A stretch of 64,000 bases of DNA from positions 124,001 to 188,000 of the forward strand of contig NZ_CAJHBQ010000004.1 of NCBI RefSeq assembly GCF_904846685.1. The letters are read 5' to 3'. A program made the translations under genes and the position numbers. Below, one piece after another: positions 8,467 through 17,991 of the stretch. Position 1 is the stretch's first letter; the number at the start of each line of letters is the position of its first letter. Source of the DNA: Psychrobacter submarinus. Its GTDB lineage: Bacteria > Pseudomonadota > Gammaproteobacteria > Pseudomonadales > Moraxellaceae. The notes under the pieces were generated by a model that worked only from the letters and a program-made list of their open reading frames with translations, was not told the origin of the DNA and made no database searches.

Positions 8467-9498
8467 TTATAGATGAATCATTTTCTTAGGTTGTAGGCGT
8501 CCATTGAGACTGATAGCGCCTAAGCCAATAAAATGGCCTTGCGCATCTAGCAGTCTGATATCGACAGGAAGCTCATACTCAGGGGTTTGTTCATTATTAC
8601 GGTCAGCAGGCTCGTCTTCTAATTTTGCCTGAGTCTTATGAAATAAGCTTTGTAGCATATAATCTCTTAAAGGCTTGTCAATTTGCTCAATGACATTTAG
8701 GCGTTGACCTAAACGTAGACGTTGACATTGCTTATCATCTAATGACATTGCAGCGGCAATATCGATGCACGCATCTACTGGCAACAGCTGCTCAAAGCGG
8801 CTATCTAAAGACAAGGCTTCTAGGCTTGGAATATCAATAGCCTGCTCACTATCAAACTTACCGACCTGCATACGGCGTAGTGCCGTCAGGTGTCCTAAGG
8901 TGCCTAGTGCTTTGGCGATATCTTCTGCTAGCACCCGAATATAAGTACCTTTGCTACAAGTCACGACCAGGTCGATCTTATCTGCATCAATTTGAGTCAA
9001 AGTTAGCGCAGTTATGACGATATCGCGTGCAGGACGGTCAATCTCTATACCAGCACGGGCGTACTCGTACAACTTTTTGCCGTCTTTTTTGAGCGCTGAA
9101 TACATCGGCGGTATTTGCTGCTGCGCGCCTATAAACTGCTGAGCCATATTTTGTAGCGTATCTGCATCTAGCTCTGGAATCTGTGCTCGCGCGATAACCT
9201 GACCATCAGCATCGCCAGTGTCCGTTTGACTACCAAGTAGTATCGTTGCCTGATAAGACTTATCGGCATCGAGCTGATAATGACTAAATTTTGTTGCCTC
9301 TCCAAGACAAATGGGGAGAAGACCGGTTGCCATCGGATCAAGGGTGCCGGTATGACCCGCCTTTTTACTATTGTGTGCAGGCGACTGAAATAAGTACTTC
9401 ACTTTTGACACCACTTGCTGTGAGGTCATGCCTTGCGGCTTATCGATTAAGATAACGCCAGATACTTTTTGTCTTGGTACTGCGCTTTTATTGGTCAT
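8467..9498 (-). CDS. truB: tRNA pseudouridine(55) synthase
   Basis: TruB isomerises U55 in the T-loop of all elongator tRNAs. The protein carries GVILIDKPQGMTS at the N-terminus and the catalytic Asp54 in AGHTGTLDPMATGLL, followed by the KSYQATI, KKDGKKLYEYAR and GTYIRVLAEDI motifs. A PUA-like C-terminal region contains a Gln/Glu/Asn-rich insert. Two starts are possible: ATG at 9525 (352 residues) or ATG at 9498 (343 residues). I chose 9498 because it overlaps the rbfA stop by 11 bases and leaves the usual short lead before the first motif. It is the last gene of rimP-nusA-infB-rbfA-truB. Confidence 0.93.
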   Translation of the reverse strand: MTNKSAVPRQKVSGVILIDKPQGMTSQQVVSKVKYLFQSPAHNSKKAGHTGTLDPMATGLLPICLGEATKFSHYQLDADKSYQATILLGSQTDTGDADGQVIARAQIPELDADTLQNMAQQFIGAQQQIPPMYSALKKDGKKLYEYARAGIEIDRPARDIVITALTLTQIDADKIDLVVTCSKGTYIRVLAEDIAKALGTLGHLTALRRMQVGKFDSEQAIDIPSLEALSLDSRFEQLLPVDACIDIAAAMSLDDKQCQRLRLGQRLNVIEQIDKPLRDYMLQSLFHKTQAKLEDEPADRNNEQTPEYELPVDIRLLDAQGHFIGLGAISLNGRLQPKKMIHL

Positions 9499-9898
9499 TT
9501 TCTTGGCTTTCAACTTCGTCTTCATTTTGCTCAGTTTTGCTTACTGCTTGATTGATCAAATCCATCATGTAGTTACCACGAGCAGTCACTTCATCGTAAT
9601 GGAAACGCAGACGCGGCGTGGTACGCGTTTTGAGAGTATGACTCAGCTCAGTGCGCAAAAACCCAGCGGCTTTATTGAGCACTTTGACACTCTCTTCATG
9701 ATTGGTCTTAGTCATCGTATCGTTGAGCTCAGGCTCCATGATAGTGACATAGACATCCGCGTAGCCAAGATCAGAGCTGACTTTGACGCTAGAGATGGTG
9801 ACAAAGCCAGTCAAGCGAGGGTCGTTGACTTCATCACGGATAAGCACCGCAAGCTCGCGCTGAATTTGATCTGATAGACGCTGTAAACGTTGATTCAT
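9488..9898 (-). CDS. rbfA: 30S ribosome-binding factor A
   Basis: RbfA binds the 5' helix of 16S rRNA during late 30S maturation and is needed at low temperature. The 136-residue protein shows the KH-type core: RLSDQIQRELAVLIRDEVNDPRL, then VKVSSDLGYADVYVTI, and the C-terminal LKTRTTPRLRFHYDE. The acidic tail is typical. Its end overlaps the start of truB. A strong terminator-like hairpin separates it from infB upstream, so partial uncoupling or a separate promoter is possible. Confidence 0.95.
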   Translation of the reverse strand: MNQRLQRLSDQIQRELAVLIRDEVNDPRLTGFVTISSVKVSSDLGYADVYVTIMEPELNDTMTKTNHEESVKVLNKAAGFLRTELSHTLKTRTTPRLRFHYDEVTARGNYMMDLINQAVSKTEQNEDEVESQENDQ

Positions 9899-10008
9899 AG
9901 TATTGTCCTAGTTTTAGCTTTTGTGATTTATTCTATTATACTTTCTACCAACTACTGCTGTTTGGCGTATTTAAATAACTGTCTTTATAACGCTATGACT
10001 AATTGCGG

Positions 10009-10043
10009 TAAAAAAGGCCTAGCAGGATGAACCTGGTAGGCCT
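10009..10043 (-). terminator. Hairpin between infB and rbfA
   Basis: AGGCCTAGCAGG (10015-10026) faces CCTGGTAGGCCT (10032-10043), a nearly perfect 12-bp stem with a 5-base loop. On the minus strand it ends in six T. By form it is an intrinsic terminator, inside what is usually one operon. Confidence 0.75.
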
Positions 10044-10136
10044 AGTAACTGCTTATTAGAGCTTAATTATTAGAGCTTAAGTTTAAACGTTAGCGATGAT
10101 GCAGACGCTTAAGCCAGTTATAGTTAATAGTTAAGC

Positions 10137-12857
10137 TTAGATCGTGCGTTCGAACTCTTGAATCTCAAAAACTTCGATCTTATCGCCCGCTTCAACATCG
10201 TAGCCACGAACCGCTAGACCACATTCCATCCCAGTACGCACTTCATTGACGTCCTCTTTGTAGCGACGCAGTGACTGCAGCTGACCGGTGAAGATAACTT
10301 GATCATCACGTAGGACGCGAATTGGCTTATTACGATAGATCGTCCCTTCAACTACCATACAACCTGCCGCCGCACCGAACTTACTAGAGCGGAACACTTC
10401 GCGCACTTCAGCAACACCTAAGATCTTCTCGCGATGCTCAGGAGCTAATAGGCCACTCATAGCGGCTTTGACATCGTCGATTAGGCCATAGATAACGCTA
10501 TAATAACGAATATCCATGTTAGCGGTATCCGCTTTACGGCGCGCCGTACTATCAGCACGAACGTTGAAGCCTAGTAATACCGCTTCGCTAGATTCAGCCA
10601 GCGTGACATCCGACTCTGAGATAGGGCCAACGCCTGAGCTAATGACTCGGACTTTGACTTCATCAGTCGATAGCTCATTTAGGGCTGCTAATAAAGCTTC
10701 AAGCGAGCCACGAACATCGGTCTTAAGGACGATATTTAAGAAAGATACATCGCCTTGTTGCATCTGCTCAAACATACTCTCAAGGCGCATTTTGTTCTGG
10801 CGCTCAAGCTGCTGCTCACGCTCACGGTTGCTTCTAAAATCAGCGACTTCGCGAGCCTTTTTCTCATCAGAAACGACTAAGAATTCACTACCCGCCGCTG
10901 GCGTATCTGGTAAGCCTAAGATCTCAACTGGTATAGAAGGACCGGCTGATTTGATACGTTGGCCGTTTTCATCAGTGATAGCACGGACTTTACCGTAGTA
11001 CTCTCCGGCTAGCACTAGATCGCCTTGCTTGAGCGTACCTTTCTTGACTAGGACACTGACTACTGGGCCACGGCCTTTTTCTAGCTTCGACTCAATAACT
11101 ACACCTTGAGCGGCACCGTCAGTTGGCGCTTCTAATTCCATAAGCTCGGCTTGTAAGCTAATAAACTCTAGTAGCTCGTCGATACCTTCACCTGTTTTGG
11201 CCGAGATACGCGCCATAGGTGTATCACCACCCCACTCTTCTGAAACCACTTCTTTGGTTGTCAGCTCGTTTAGCACGCGATCTGGATCAGCGCTTGGCTT
11301 ATCCATTTTGTTGATAGCAACAATCAAAGGCGTACCTGCAGCGCGAGCATGATCAATCGCTTCTGCCGTTTGCGGCATCATACCGTCATCAGCGGCCACG
11401 ACCAAGACAACGATATCAGTCGCTTGCGCGCCACGTGAGCGCATCGCGCTAAACGCAGCATGGCCTGGTGTATCTAAGAAGGTAATCACACCGCGATCAG
11501 TCTCTACGTGGTAGGCACCGATATGCTGAGTAATGCCGCCTGCTTCGCCGGTAGCGACTTTGGTTTCGCGGATCTTATCGAGTAGCGAGGTCTTACCATG
11601 GTCAACATGACCCATAATAGTGACGACCGGTGGACGCGTCTGCACGTTACTACTGCGCTCATCGACAGCTTCGTGTAGGTCGTCTTCAACTTTGGTATCG
11701 CTAACCGGAACGGGGTTATGACCCATCTCTTCAACGATAAGACTGGCGGTCGCCTGATCGATAGTATCAGATTCGCTTGCCATCTCACCCATTTTCATCA
11801 GCAATTTGGTCACTTCACGGGCTTTGACAGCCATGCGCTGAGCAAGGTCCGATACCGTGATTTGCTCGGCGATTTCGACGTCATAGACAATCTTTTCGAC
11901 CGGTTTTTCAAACTTATGCTGACCTGATTGTGAAGAGCTTAAACCGTTTTTGCGGTTTTTGATTTCACGCTCTTCTTGGTTTTTGCGGCGACGACCGCGA
12001 GCACCGGTACTGTTAGCACCGCGTTTGATTTCGCGGCGCTCTTTTTCGAATGACTCCTCTAGTGCGTCACCCACTAAGCCTTTAGCCAATGGCTCGTCCT
12101 TACGAACTTCTGCTACTGGCTCACGGTCGGTATATTTACCGGCCATTTTACGCATCTGCTCAAGCGTACGCTTTTGCGCCTCTTCTGCTTGGGCTTGACG
12201 AGTTTCGGCTTCGATTTTGCGTAAGCGAGCTTCTTCTTTTTCGCGAGCTTCGCGAGCTTTACGCTCTGCTGCCGTTTCAACTTTTGGCTTAGTAGCCGCG
12301 ACTTTTTTCTTCTCTTTTGCTTTGATCTCGCTTGCCGCTTTGCCGCCTTTTTTGACCACAACAGAGGCGGCGACATCATCGCTCTTATCTTCTGAATTTT
12401 TGCTAGAGCCTAAGCTTGCACGCATCGCAGCTAGAGTCGCTGCTTGACGCTCTTCGGCTTTTTTCTTAGCCGCGTTACGCTCTTCGGCTTCTTTTTCAGC
12501 GCGCTGTTTTGCTTCAGCCATCGCTTGCTCGCGCGCCGCTAATTCTTCAGCCATTTTTTCTGGATTAGGCTTGTCGAATACTTTCTTTCTACGAACCTCT
12601 ACATTGACGCTCTTAGATTTACCTGAGGAGCCAGTCACGCGAGCGGTACTTGTCGTCTTAGATTTGAGACTAATGCGACGCTTTTCTTGTTGGCCATGAC
12701 TTTGTTTTAAATGTGCCACCAACTTCTCTTGCTCAAGTTCGGTGACTGAGTCATCCTCCCCGCGAGCAGGTAGCCCAGCATCCTGCAACTGCTGCTGTAC
12801 AGCACTAGCGGTTTTGCCTACCATGTCTGCCAGTTCTTTGACGGTCTTATCTGCCAT
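10137..12857 (-). CDS. infB: Translation initiation factor IF-2
   Basis: This GTPase places initiator fMet-tRNA on the 30S subunit and drives 50S joining. The 906 residues begin with an IF2 N-terminal domain ([24 protein letters not shown]), then a long Lys/Glu/Ala-rich coiled region. The GTPase domain follows, with G1 GHVDHGKT (from residue 416), G3 DTPGHAAF and G4 NKMDKP, then domains II-IV ending in the fMet-binding C2 domain. A TAGGTGA Shine-Dalgarno precedes the ATG. Its partner, initiator tRNA, is encoded 2.8 kb upstream in the same cluster. Confidence 0.97.
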   Translation of the reverse strand: MADKTVKELADMVGKTASAVQQQLQDAGLPARGEDDSVTELEQEKLVAHLKQSHGQQEKRRISLKSKTTSTARVTGSSGKSKSVNVEVRRKKVFDKPNPEKMAEELAAREQAMAEAKQRAEKEAEERNAAKKKAEERQAATLAAMRASLGSSKNSEDKSDDVAASVVVKKGGKAASEIKAKEKKKVAATKPKVETAAERKAREAREKEEARLRKIEAETRQAQAEEAQKRTLEQMRKMAGKYTDREPVAEVRKDEPLAKGLVGDALEESFEKERREIKRGANSTGARGRRRKNQEEREIKNRKNGLSSSQSGQHKFEKPVEKIVYDVEIAEQITVSDLAQRMAVKAREVTKLLMKMGEMASESDTIDQATASLIVEEMGHNPVPVSDTKVEDDLHEAVDERSSNVQTRPPVVTIMGHVDHGKTSLLDKIRETKVATGEAGGITQHIGAYHVETDRGVITFLDTPGHAAFSAMRSRGAQATDIVVLVVAADDGMMPQTAEAIDHARAAGTPLIVAINKMDKPSADPDRVLNELTTKEVVSEEWGGDTPMARISAKTGEGIDELLEFISLQAELMELEAPTDGAAQGVVIESKLEKGRGPVVSVLVKKGTLKQGDLVLAGEYYGKVRAITDENGQRIKSAGPSIPVEILGLPDTPAAGSEFLVVSDEKKAREVADFRSNREREQQLERQNKMRLESMFEQMQQGDVSFLNIVLKTDVRGSLEALLAALNELSTDEVKVRVISSGVGPISESDVTLAESSEAVLLGFNVRADSTARRKADTANMDIRYYSVIYGLIDDVKAAMSGLLAPEHREKILGVAEVREVFRSSKFGAAAGCMVVEGTIYRNKPIRVLRDDQVIFTGQLQSLRRYKEDVNEVRTGMECGLAVRGYDVEAGDKIEVFEIQEFERTI

Positions 12858-13010
12858 TGATTATCACCTACTGTCTATTATTTGCTATATATTCAATTCA
12901 GTTGTTGGCTACAAATGATTGTGCTTAGACTGGTTTTGATTTTTATGTCGCAAGCCAGCCTTTAGTTATCGATAGCATACCACCAAAAGACAGCGGTATG
13001 CTTCTAATAC

Positions 13011-14495
13011 CTATTCATTGAACCAAGATTCCCGAGCTTTCATGATAAGCTTACCTGCGGTCTCGGAGTCTAAGCCTTCGATATCTTCGATATCAAATAC
13101 AGCCTGCTCTGCCAAATCATCAACGGTGATGATGTCTTTTTGCGCCATTTTATAGGCCCAGCTGACAGTCATCCCTTCTAGATCTTGCAGCTCTTGACTA
13201 GGCTCTTTCATGTTTTGTTGTTTGACCAGCTCTTCTGCGATGACGACTTCTTTAGCGCGCTCTTGAATCATGTCAATCGCTTCGTCATCTAACCCTTCGA
13301 TATCATAAAAAGTCTCAACCGGCACATAAGCTACCTCTTCGATACTCGTAAAACCGATATCGACAAGGGCTTGCGCGAGGTCCTGATCAACCTCTAGACA
13401 ATCATAGAAAAGATCGATAAAGGCTTTGGTCTCATCTTGTTGACGCTGCTGATACTCTTCTTCTAGCATCATGTTGAGCTTATAGCCGGTTAATTCAGAA
13501 GCCAAACGCACGTTTTGACCTTGTGAGCCAATAGCGCGGGCGAGCTGATCGTTTGTGCTAAAGATGATATCAGCGGTCTTGGTATCTTCATCAAGGATAA
13601 TACTGCTCACATCGGCAGGCTCTAAGGCGCTGATGATAAATTGTGCTGGATCATCTGACCATACCACGACATCAATACGCTCGCCATCGAGCTCTTGCTG
13701 CACCGCTTGGATACGCGTACCGCGCATACCGATACAAGCGCCGACCGGATCGATACGGTTGTCATTGGTCTTCACCGCTATTTTAGCACGAGTACCAGGC
13801 AGACGAGCGACATTACGAATCTCGATAATCTCTTCTGCGATCTCCGGCACTTCTTTTTGCATCAAGGCTGAGAGCATCTCAGGATGAGTACGCGACAATA
13901 ATAACTGCGCGCCGCGGTTATCACGGTTGACATGATAAAGAATAGCGTTGATACGCGATTTGACGCGTAGCTGCTCACGTGGCAACATCTGATCACGTGA
14001 TAGATAACCTTCAGCGTTATCACCTAAATCAATAATGTAGCCATCACGAGTTTGTTTTTTGACTTCACCATACATCATCTCGCCAATACGCGGCTCAAAA
14101 GCGTCCGCTACTAGCGCCCGCTCCGCTTCACGGATCTTTTGAATGATAACTTGCTTTGCCTGCGTGGCCGCGATACGACCAAATTCAATTGATTCTATCT
14201 GCTCTTCTTTTACATCGCCGATAGACCATTCGTCTTGATCAAGATCAGTAATAGCGAGCTGACACGCTGGCATCTCATGGTCTTCATCCGCCACTACTGT
14301 CCAATAGCGATAGGTATCATAATCACCAGTATCACGGTCAATGGCGACGCGAACCGCCACTTCAGGCTGCTCGGTATAGACCTTCTTTTTTGTTGAGACT
14401 ACTAAAGCATCTTCAATAGCTTCAAAGATATCTTCAGGATTTAAGCCCTTTTCATTACTGACGGTTTCTACTACCGTTAAAATTTCACGACTCAT
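13011..14495 (-). CDS. nusA: Transcription termination/antitermination factor NusA
   Basis: NusA binds RNA polymerase and modulates pausing, termination and antitermination. The 494 residues show the N-terminal RNAP-binding domain (MSREILTVVETVSNEKGL), an S1 domain (YGEVKKQTRDGYIIDLGDNAEGYL), KH domains with GACIGMRGTRIQAVQQEL and AIGSQGQNVRLASEL, and two C-terminal acidic repeats of the alpha-CTD-binding type. The gene lies between rimP and infB. A 7-bp inverted repeat (12975-12981 with 12995-13001) lies just after the stop but has no T-run, so read-through into infB is expected. Confidence 0.96.
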   Translation of the reverse strand: MSREILTVVETVSNEKGLNPEDIFEAIEDALVVSTKKKVYTEQPEVAVRVAIDRDTGDYDTYRYWTVVADEDHEMPACQLAITDLDQDEWSIGDVKEEQIESIEFGRIAATQAKQVIIQKIREAERALVADAFEPRIGEMMYGEVKKQTRDGYIIDLGDNAEGYLSRDQMLPREQLRVKSRINAILYHVNRDNRGAQLLLSRTHPEMLSALMQKEVPEIAEEIIEIRNVARLPGTRAKIAVKTNDNRIDPVGACIGMRGTRIQAVQQELDGERIDVVVWSDDPAQFIISALEPADVSSIILDEDTKTADIIFSTNDQLARAIGSQGQNVRLASELTGYKLNMMLEEEYQQRQQDETKAFIDLFYDCLEVDQDLAQALVDIGFTSIEEVAYVPVETFYDIEGLDDEAIDMIQERAKEVVIAEELVKQQNMKEPSQELQDLEGMTVSWAYKMAQKDIITVDDLAEQAVFDIEDIEGLDSETAGKLIMKARESWFNE

Positions 14496-14560
14496 GCTAT
14501 ACCTGTCCTATCATCTTATAATTGGCTTAAATGTTGTTATCTGTTTGCTAATCTTAAGCA

Positions 14561-15061
14561 TTAATCATCTTCATAAATTAAGTGAGCTTTGTCAATATTA
14601 CTTAGTGCAATCTCAAAGCGCTCGCCATCGCTGGTGGTCAGCTGTAAAGAGGTATCGTCCATACTATCGAGCTTACCGGTGGCTTTACGGCGTTTTTTAT
14701 CGCCTTGCCCGATCGCAGAGATCAAACGCAAACTTATCGTTTGGCCGATATATTCACGCATCTGCTCATCTGAGAAAAAAGCACGATCAAAACCAGGAGA
14801 AGACACTTCTAGTACAAACTCGCCAGCGATAGGATCATGTACTTCTAGTACACCGCTCACTTGATGATTGACCGCTGCGCAATCCTCAATAGTGACGTGT
14901 TTGTCCTGCGCTTGCTCTTCAGGTAACGCTTCAATGTAAATGCGCAATAAGGAGCGATTGCCTTGCGGCGTAAATTCAATACCCCATAGCGAGACATCAC
15001 AAGCCGCTACAGCAGGCTCAATAATCGTAGTCAATTCTGCAACTTTGGTCGAAAGCTTCAT
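14561..15061 (-). CDS. rimP: Ribosome maturation factor RimP
   Basis: RimP assists 30S assembly, acting on the 3' domain near S19. At 166 residues it has the family motifs: IEPAVAACDVSLWGIEF, then LRIYIE, the VTIEDCAAVNHQVSGVLEV segment and the signature EVSSPGFDRAF. The C-terminal SH3-like domain follows. It is the first protein gene of the nusA operon and is preceded by tRNA-fMet, the same arrangement as metY-rimP-nusA in E. coli. Confidence 0.94.
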   Translation of the reverse strand: MKLSTKVAELTTIIEPAVAACDVSLWGIEFTPQGNRSLLRIYIEALPEEQAQDKHVTIEDCAAVNHQVSGVLEVHDPIAGEFVLEVSSPGFDRAFFSDEQMREYIGQTISLRLISAIGQGDKKRRKATGKLDSMDDTSLQLTTSDGERFEIALSNIDKAHLIYEDD

Positions 15062-15387
15062 AATCTATTTATATTTTCCTGTTCACTTATCGGTGGTTTT
15101 AGTCACGACGCACTGATCACCATAGAGGCTGGTTGTCATACTCAATGCCGCTAGTACCTAGTGAATCATATTAGGGATTAAATTGTTATCTTCAAGGACA
15201 ACATAGTAAAGAATAGAGCAGAAGATAGTATTGCTTACGAGTATCGTAACATAGCAATCAGCAAGGACAGGTAGCAAATGATGACAAGTATTTTGTGCTG
15301 TCATTTAGGATTAGAGTATCGAATTAACCCTATTCTTCTTAGCTAAAACGTATAGTAGATACTGACATTATACTGATAGTACTGCAC
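15062..15387. other. Leader region between tRNA-fMet and rimP
   Basis: About 330 AT-rich bases lie upstream of rimP and left of a small repeat element. No ORF with a ribosome binding site was seen. A rimP promoter could lie here, but no convincing -35/-10 pair was identified. Confidence 0.4.
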
Positions 15388-15561
15388 TAGGGCGTGTCCC
15401 TAATTCAAGCGTTTATGACTAAATGGGCTAAAAATGGCTAAATCTTTGGCAAACGGTGTCAAATAGCTGGTCAATATCTTGATATTACCTTCGCTATTTT
15501 CCTTGTTTGCCTGCGATTTATCTCATTTTCATCACCATTTTTGAAATAGGGACACGCCCTA
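15388..15561. mobile_element. Small TIR-bounded element (MITE-like), TAGGGCGTGTCCC family
   Basis: A 174-bp segment is bounded by 21-bp inverted repeats that match at 20 positions. The left end starts TAGGGCGTGTCCCTAATTC and the right end is its reverse complement with one change. TA at each tip is consistent with a TA target duplication. There is no transposase frame inside. It lies between tRNA-fMet and rimP, so it is part of the operon leader. It shares its outer TAGGGCGTGT with the larger element at 48908-49214. The mobilising transposase family is not known from this window. Confidence 0.65.
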
Positions 15562-15671
15562 ATAATGCTGAGCCGCAGATACAAAAAAACCCACAAACAT
15601 AATGGTGGGCTAATCGACACTGATATCTCAATACAACAGAATATTAGTGTACAAACATCAGTATTAAAAAG

Positions 15672-15748
<77 letters not shown>

Positions 15749-15877
15749 ACAATTTAGAATGCATATTATAGGGAAGGTTTATCACCTTGTCAATCTTTAT
15801 CTGAAATAAACTTCAAATCAAAGATTGCTATAACGACATTGCTTTAACACAACTAAAGTACAAACTACTTACTTAAT

Positions 15878-15962
15878 TGGTGCGATTGGGGGGACTTGAA
15901 CCCCCACGGCTTGCGCCACCACCCCCTCAAGATGGCGTGTCTACCAATTCCACCACAATCGC
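15878..15962 (-). tRNA. tRNA-Leu (GAG)
   Basis: The 85 bases include encoded CCA and a long variable arm typical of leucine tRNA. The acceptor stem is GCGATTG/CAATCGC. The anticodon arm CCATC-TTGAGGG-GGTGG reads GAG. It lies between secG and tRNA-fMet, the same position as leuU in E. coli. Confidence 0.95.
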
Positions 15963-16147
15963 TTATCGCTAACCGTCTACTGGTATAAATAACGGTTATT
16001 GTTTACTGCTATCACCTTCTATCTTATTTGCTTATTAATAATAAGCGTCATGCTTGAGGTTGGCATCACTAAGATAAAACATCATAAAAACAGGCAAGCA
16101 TTGTAAAACTAACCCTTACAAATAGCAAGGCCTGCGTATAAAAATAA

Positions 16148-16459
16148 CTACTGCTGAGGATTTTGCGTCAATGGACGCGGGGTTTGCGGCGCTGAAACGG
16201 GCGCATCTAAACGAAACTGATCTTCCGCTTGTTCGCGCGCATGCACGGCTAGTACCATACTAGTAATAAAAAATATCACCGTCAGCACCGCTGTCGCACG
16301 AGTCAAAAAGTTAGCGCTTCCCGCCGCGCCAAAAACCGTACCAGAAGAGCCGGCACCGAAAGAAGCTCCAGCATCAGCCCCTTTGCCATGCTGTATCAAG
16401 ATCAAGCCAATCATGGCAATGGCCACGATAATATGCAAGGCTAATATAAAAGTAAACAT
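16148..16459 (-). CDS. secG: Protein translocase subunit SecG
   Basis: SecG is the auxiliary inner-membrane subunit of SecYEG. The 103-residue product begins MFTFILALHIIVAIAMIGLILIQ. It has the conserved HGKGADAGASFGAGSSGTVFG loop segment and a second membrane span at ATAVLTVIFFITSMVLAV, then a Pro/Gln-rich tail. Start choice: the frame stays open to 16654, but an AGAGGA Shine-Dalgarno before the ATG at 16459 and the family length fix the start there. It follows tpiA, as in many gammaproteobacteria. Confidence 0.95.
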   Translation of the reverse strand: MFTFILALHIIVAIAMIGLILIQHGKGADAGASFGAGSSGTVFGAAGSANFLTRATAVLTVIFFITSMVLAVHAREQAEDQFRLDAPVSAPQTPRPLTQNPQQ

Positions 16460-16695
16460 GGGGTCCTCTTCTGCCGCATAGTGACGACTGATAAAAATAG
16501 TGACGACTGATAAATTACGAAGGCTATAAAACAAAGACTGTAAATAAGGCGCATTGTACACGATTACAAGGGCGGTGTTAAACCCACTTTCATCGACTGA
16601 CAAGGCGTTTTGATACCAGTCAATATGCGCCTGCCAATATATCGTCGTTCTCAAGCGCTATTTTTGCTATGCTCTTAACTTTTAGCTTGCAGTGC

Positions 16696-17493
16696 TCAGC
16701 CTTTGGCGCGACTAAAAGCGTCGGCTATCGCTAAAAAGCTATCGGCTTTTAATGAAGCGCCGCCTACTAACGCGCCGTCTATCATAGCGCTTGCAGCAAA
16801 GCTATCCGCATTATCAGCATTGACGCTACCGCCGTATAATACAGTGACCTCTGGTGACTTTGGCGCAAAACTGGCGATTTGTTGTTTGATATGCTGATGA
16901 GTTGCGCTGACCTCGTTCACCGTAGGTACTTTACCAGTGCCAATGGCCCAAACCGGCTCATAAGCGATAATCAAACGCTCAGCTAATGCTTGCGTCTGTA
17001 CAGCGCCGGTTTGTAGCAAGCTTTCGACAACTGCTAGCTGCTCATCAAGTACACTGATGGTTTGCTTGGCATCATACTCCTCTTGAGTCTCACCGATGCA
17101 CAGCACTACCCCAAGGCCTTGAGCAAAAGCGCAGTTTAGTTTGGTTAGTAAGCTATCATTAGACTCGTGATGATATTGCCGGCGCTCCGAATGACCCAAA
17201 AGCGTCCAACTCGCTCCAGCATCCGCGACTTGCTGCGCTGAACAATCCCCTGTATAAGCGCCGACTGTAGCGCTATGCGCACTGATATTCTGCGCGCTCA
17301 CTTGGATAGATGCGTCTTGCAGGCGCGCGCTGACAGCAGCGAGATGCACACAGCTTGGCGCCACCATAAGCTGACAATACGGGTTGTCGGCACCTCTGTC
17401 CTCAGACGCCACCAACAAATTATCTAGTAATGTATTGACGTCTTTGCTCGTTGCCGGATTCTGTTTCCAATTGCCAATTACCCAAGCCTGCAT
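16696..17493 (-). CDS. tpiA: Triosephosphate isomerase
   Basis: This interconverts dihydroxyacetone phosphate and glyceraldehyde 3-phosphate in glycolysis/gluconeogenesis. The 265-residue TIM barrel shows all catalytic residues: Asn8 and Lys10 in GNWKQN, His101 in [11 protein letters not shown], Glu179 in [12 protein letters not shown], and the phosphate-binding VLYGGSVN. It is the first gene upstream of secG on this strand. A GGTAGA sequence lies a few bases before the ATG. Confidence 0.97.
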   Translation of the reverse strand: MQAWVIGNWKQNPATSKDVNTLLDNLLVASEDRGADNPYCQLMVAPSCVHLAAVSARLQDASIQVSAQNISAHSATVGAYTGDCSAQQVADAGASWTLLGHSERRQYHHESNDSLLTKLNCAFAQGLGVVLCIGETQEEYDAKQTISVLDEQLAVVESLLQTGAVQTQALAERLIIAYEPVWAIGTGKVPTVNEVSATHQHIKQQIASFAPKSPEVTVLYGGSVNADNADSFAASAMIDGALVGGASLKADSFLAIADAFSRAKG

Positions 17494-17991
17494 AACTCAT
17501 CTACCTTGTGTCATCTGTCATTGCCAATATGGCTAGTCTGCGCGCCAGTATAACAAATATTTGGCGAGTGCTATAGTAATCGCTTACGATGTATAAAGCG
17601 CTAGCACTAGCTACCGTAGCCCTCTTTTTTGATTACCTCATGAGTATAAGGGGTTGTCCCTATAAAAAGTTCAGATATGCTTATATCAGTATGAAGTCAT
17701 TATGAAATAAACTCTATATTCTCTAGCGTCTGAAACAGTTCTGTTTTTTACGGTATTTTTGCCTATAATTAGGACGAGGTAATCGTTGACCCTAAATTCA
17801 AAACTTTATTCAAAACTTTTTGTATGGCTTATAAAAATGGCTAATAAGTTTCGAAAGTTCGTGCTATTAGCTAAATCAGTTTTATTAGATACGTTAAAGC
17901 TATAAAATGAATCCATGGCGTCAAATATTTAATACCCAAAATAATTTATATTGGTTGTCACTTTTGGCAGCTGCCGCATCAAGGAGGGTTT
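17494..17991. other. Divergent promoter region tpiA / pilB
   Basis: About 500 bases separate the divergent tpiA and pilB genes, so both promoters lie here. The sequence is AT-rich and no hairpin or ORF with a ribosome binding site stands out. A strong AAGGAGGG Shine-Dalgarno at the right end belongs to pilB. Confidence 0.45.

Noticed and set aside
9428..9874. A long open frame (148 codons) on the strand opposite truB/rbfA
   Set aside because: It is the antisense shadow of rbfA and the truB start; no family resemblance.
11950..12447. Several overlapping open frames opposite the infB N-terminal region
   Set aside because: They arise from the Lys/Glu/Ala-rich codon pattern of IF-2 read on the other strand.
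17649..17666. AGGGGTTGTCCCTA, similar to the TAGGGCGTGTCCCTA element end
   Set aside because: Only one end is present with several mismatches and no partner nearby; probably chance or a fully decayed copy.
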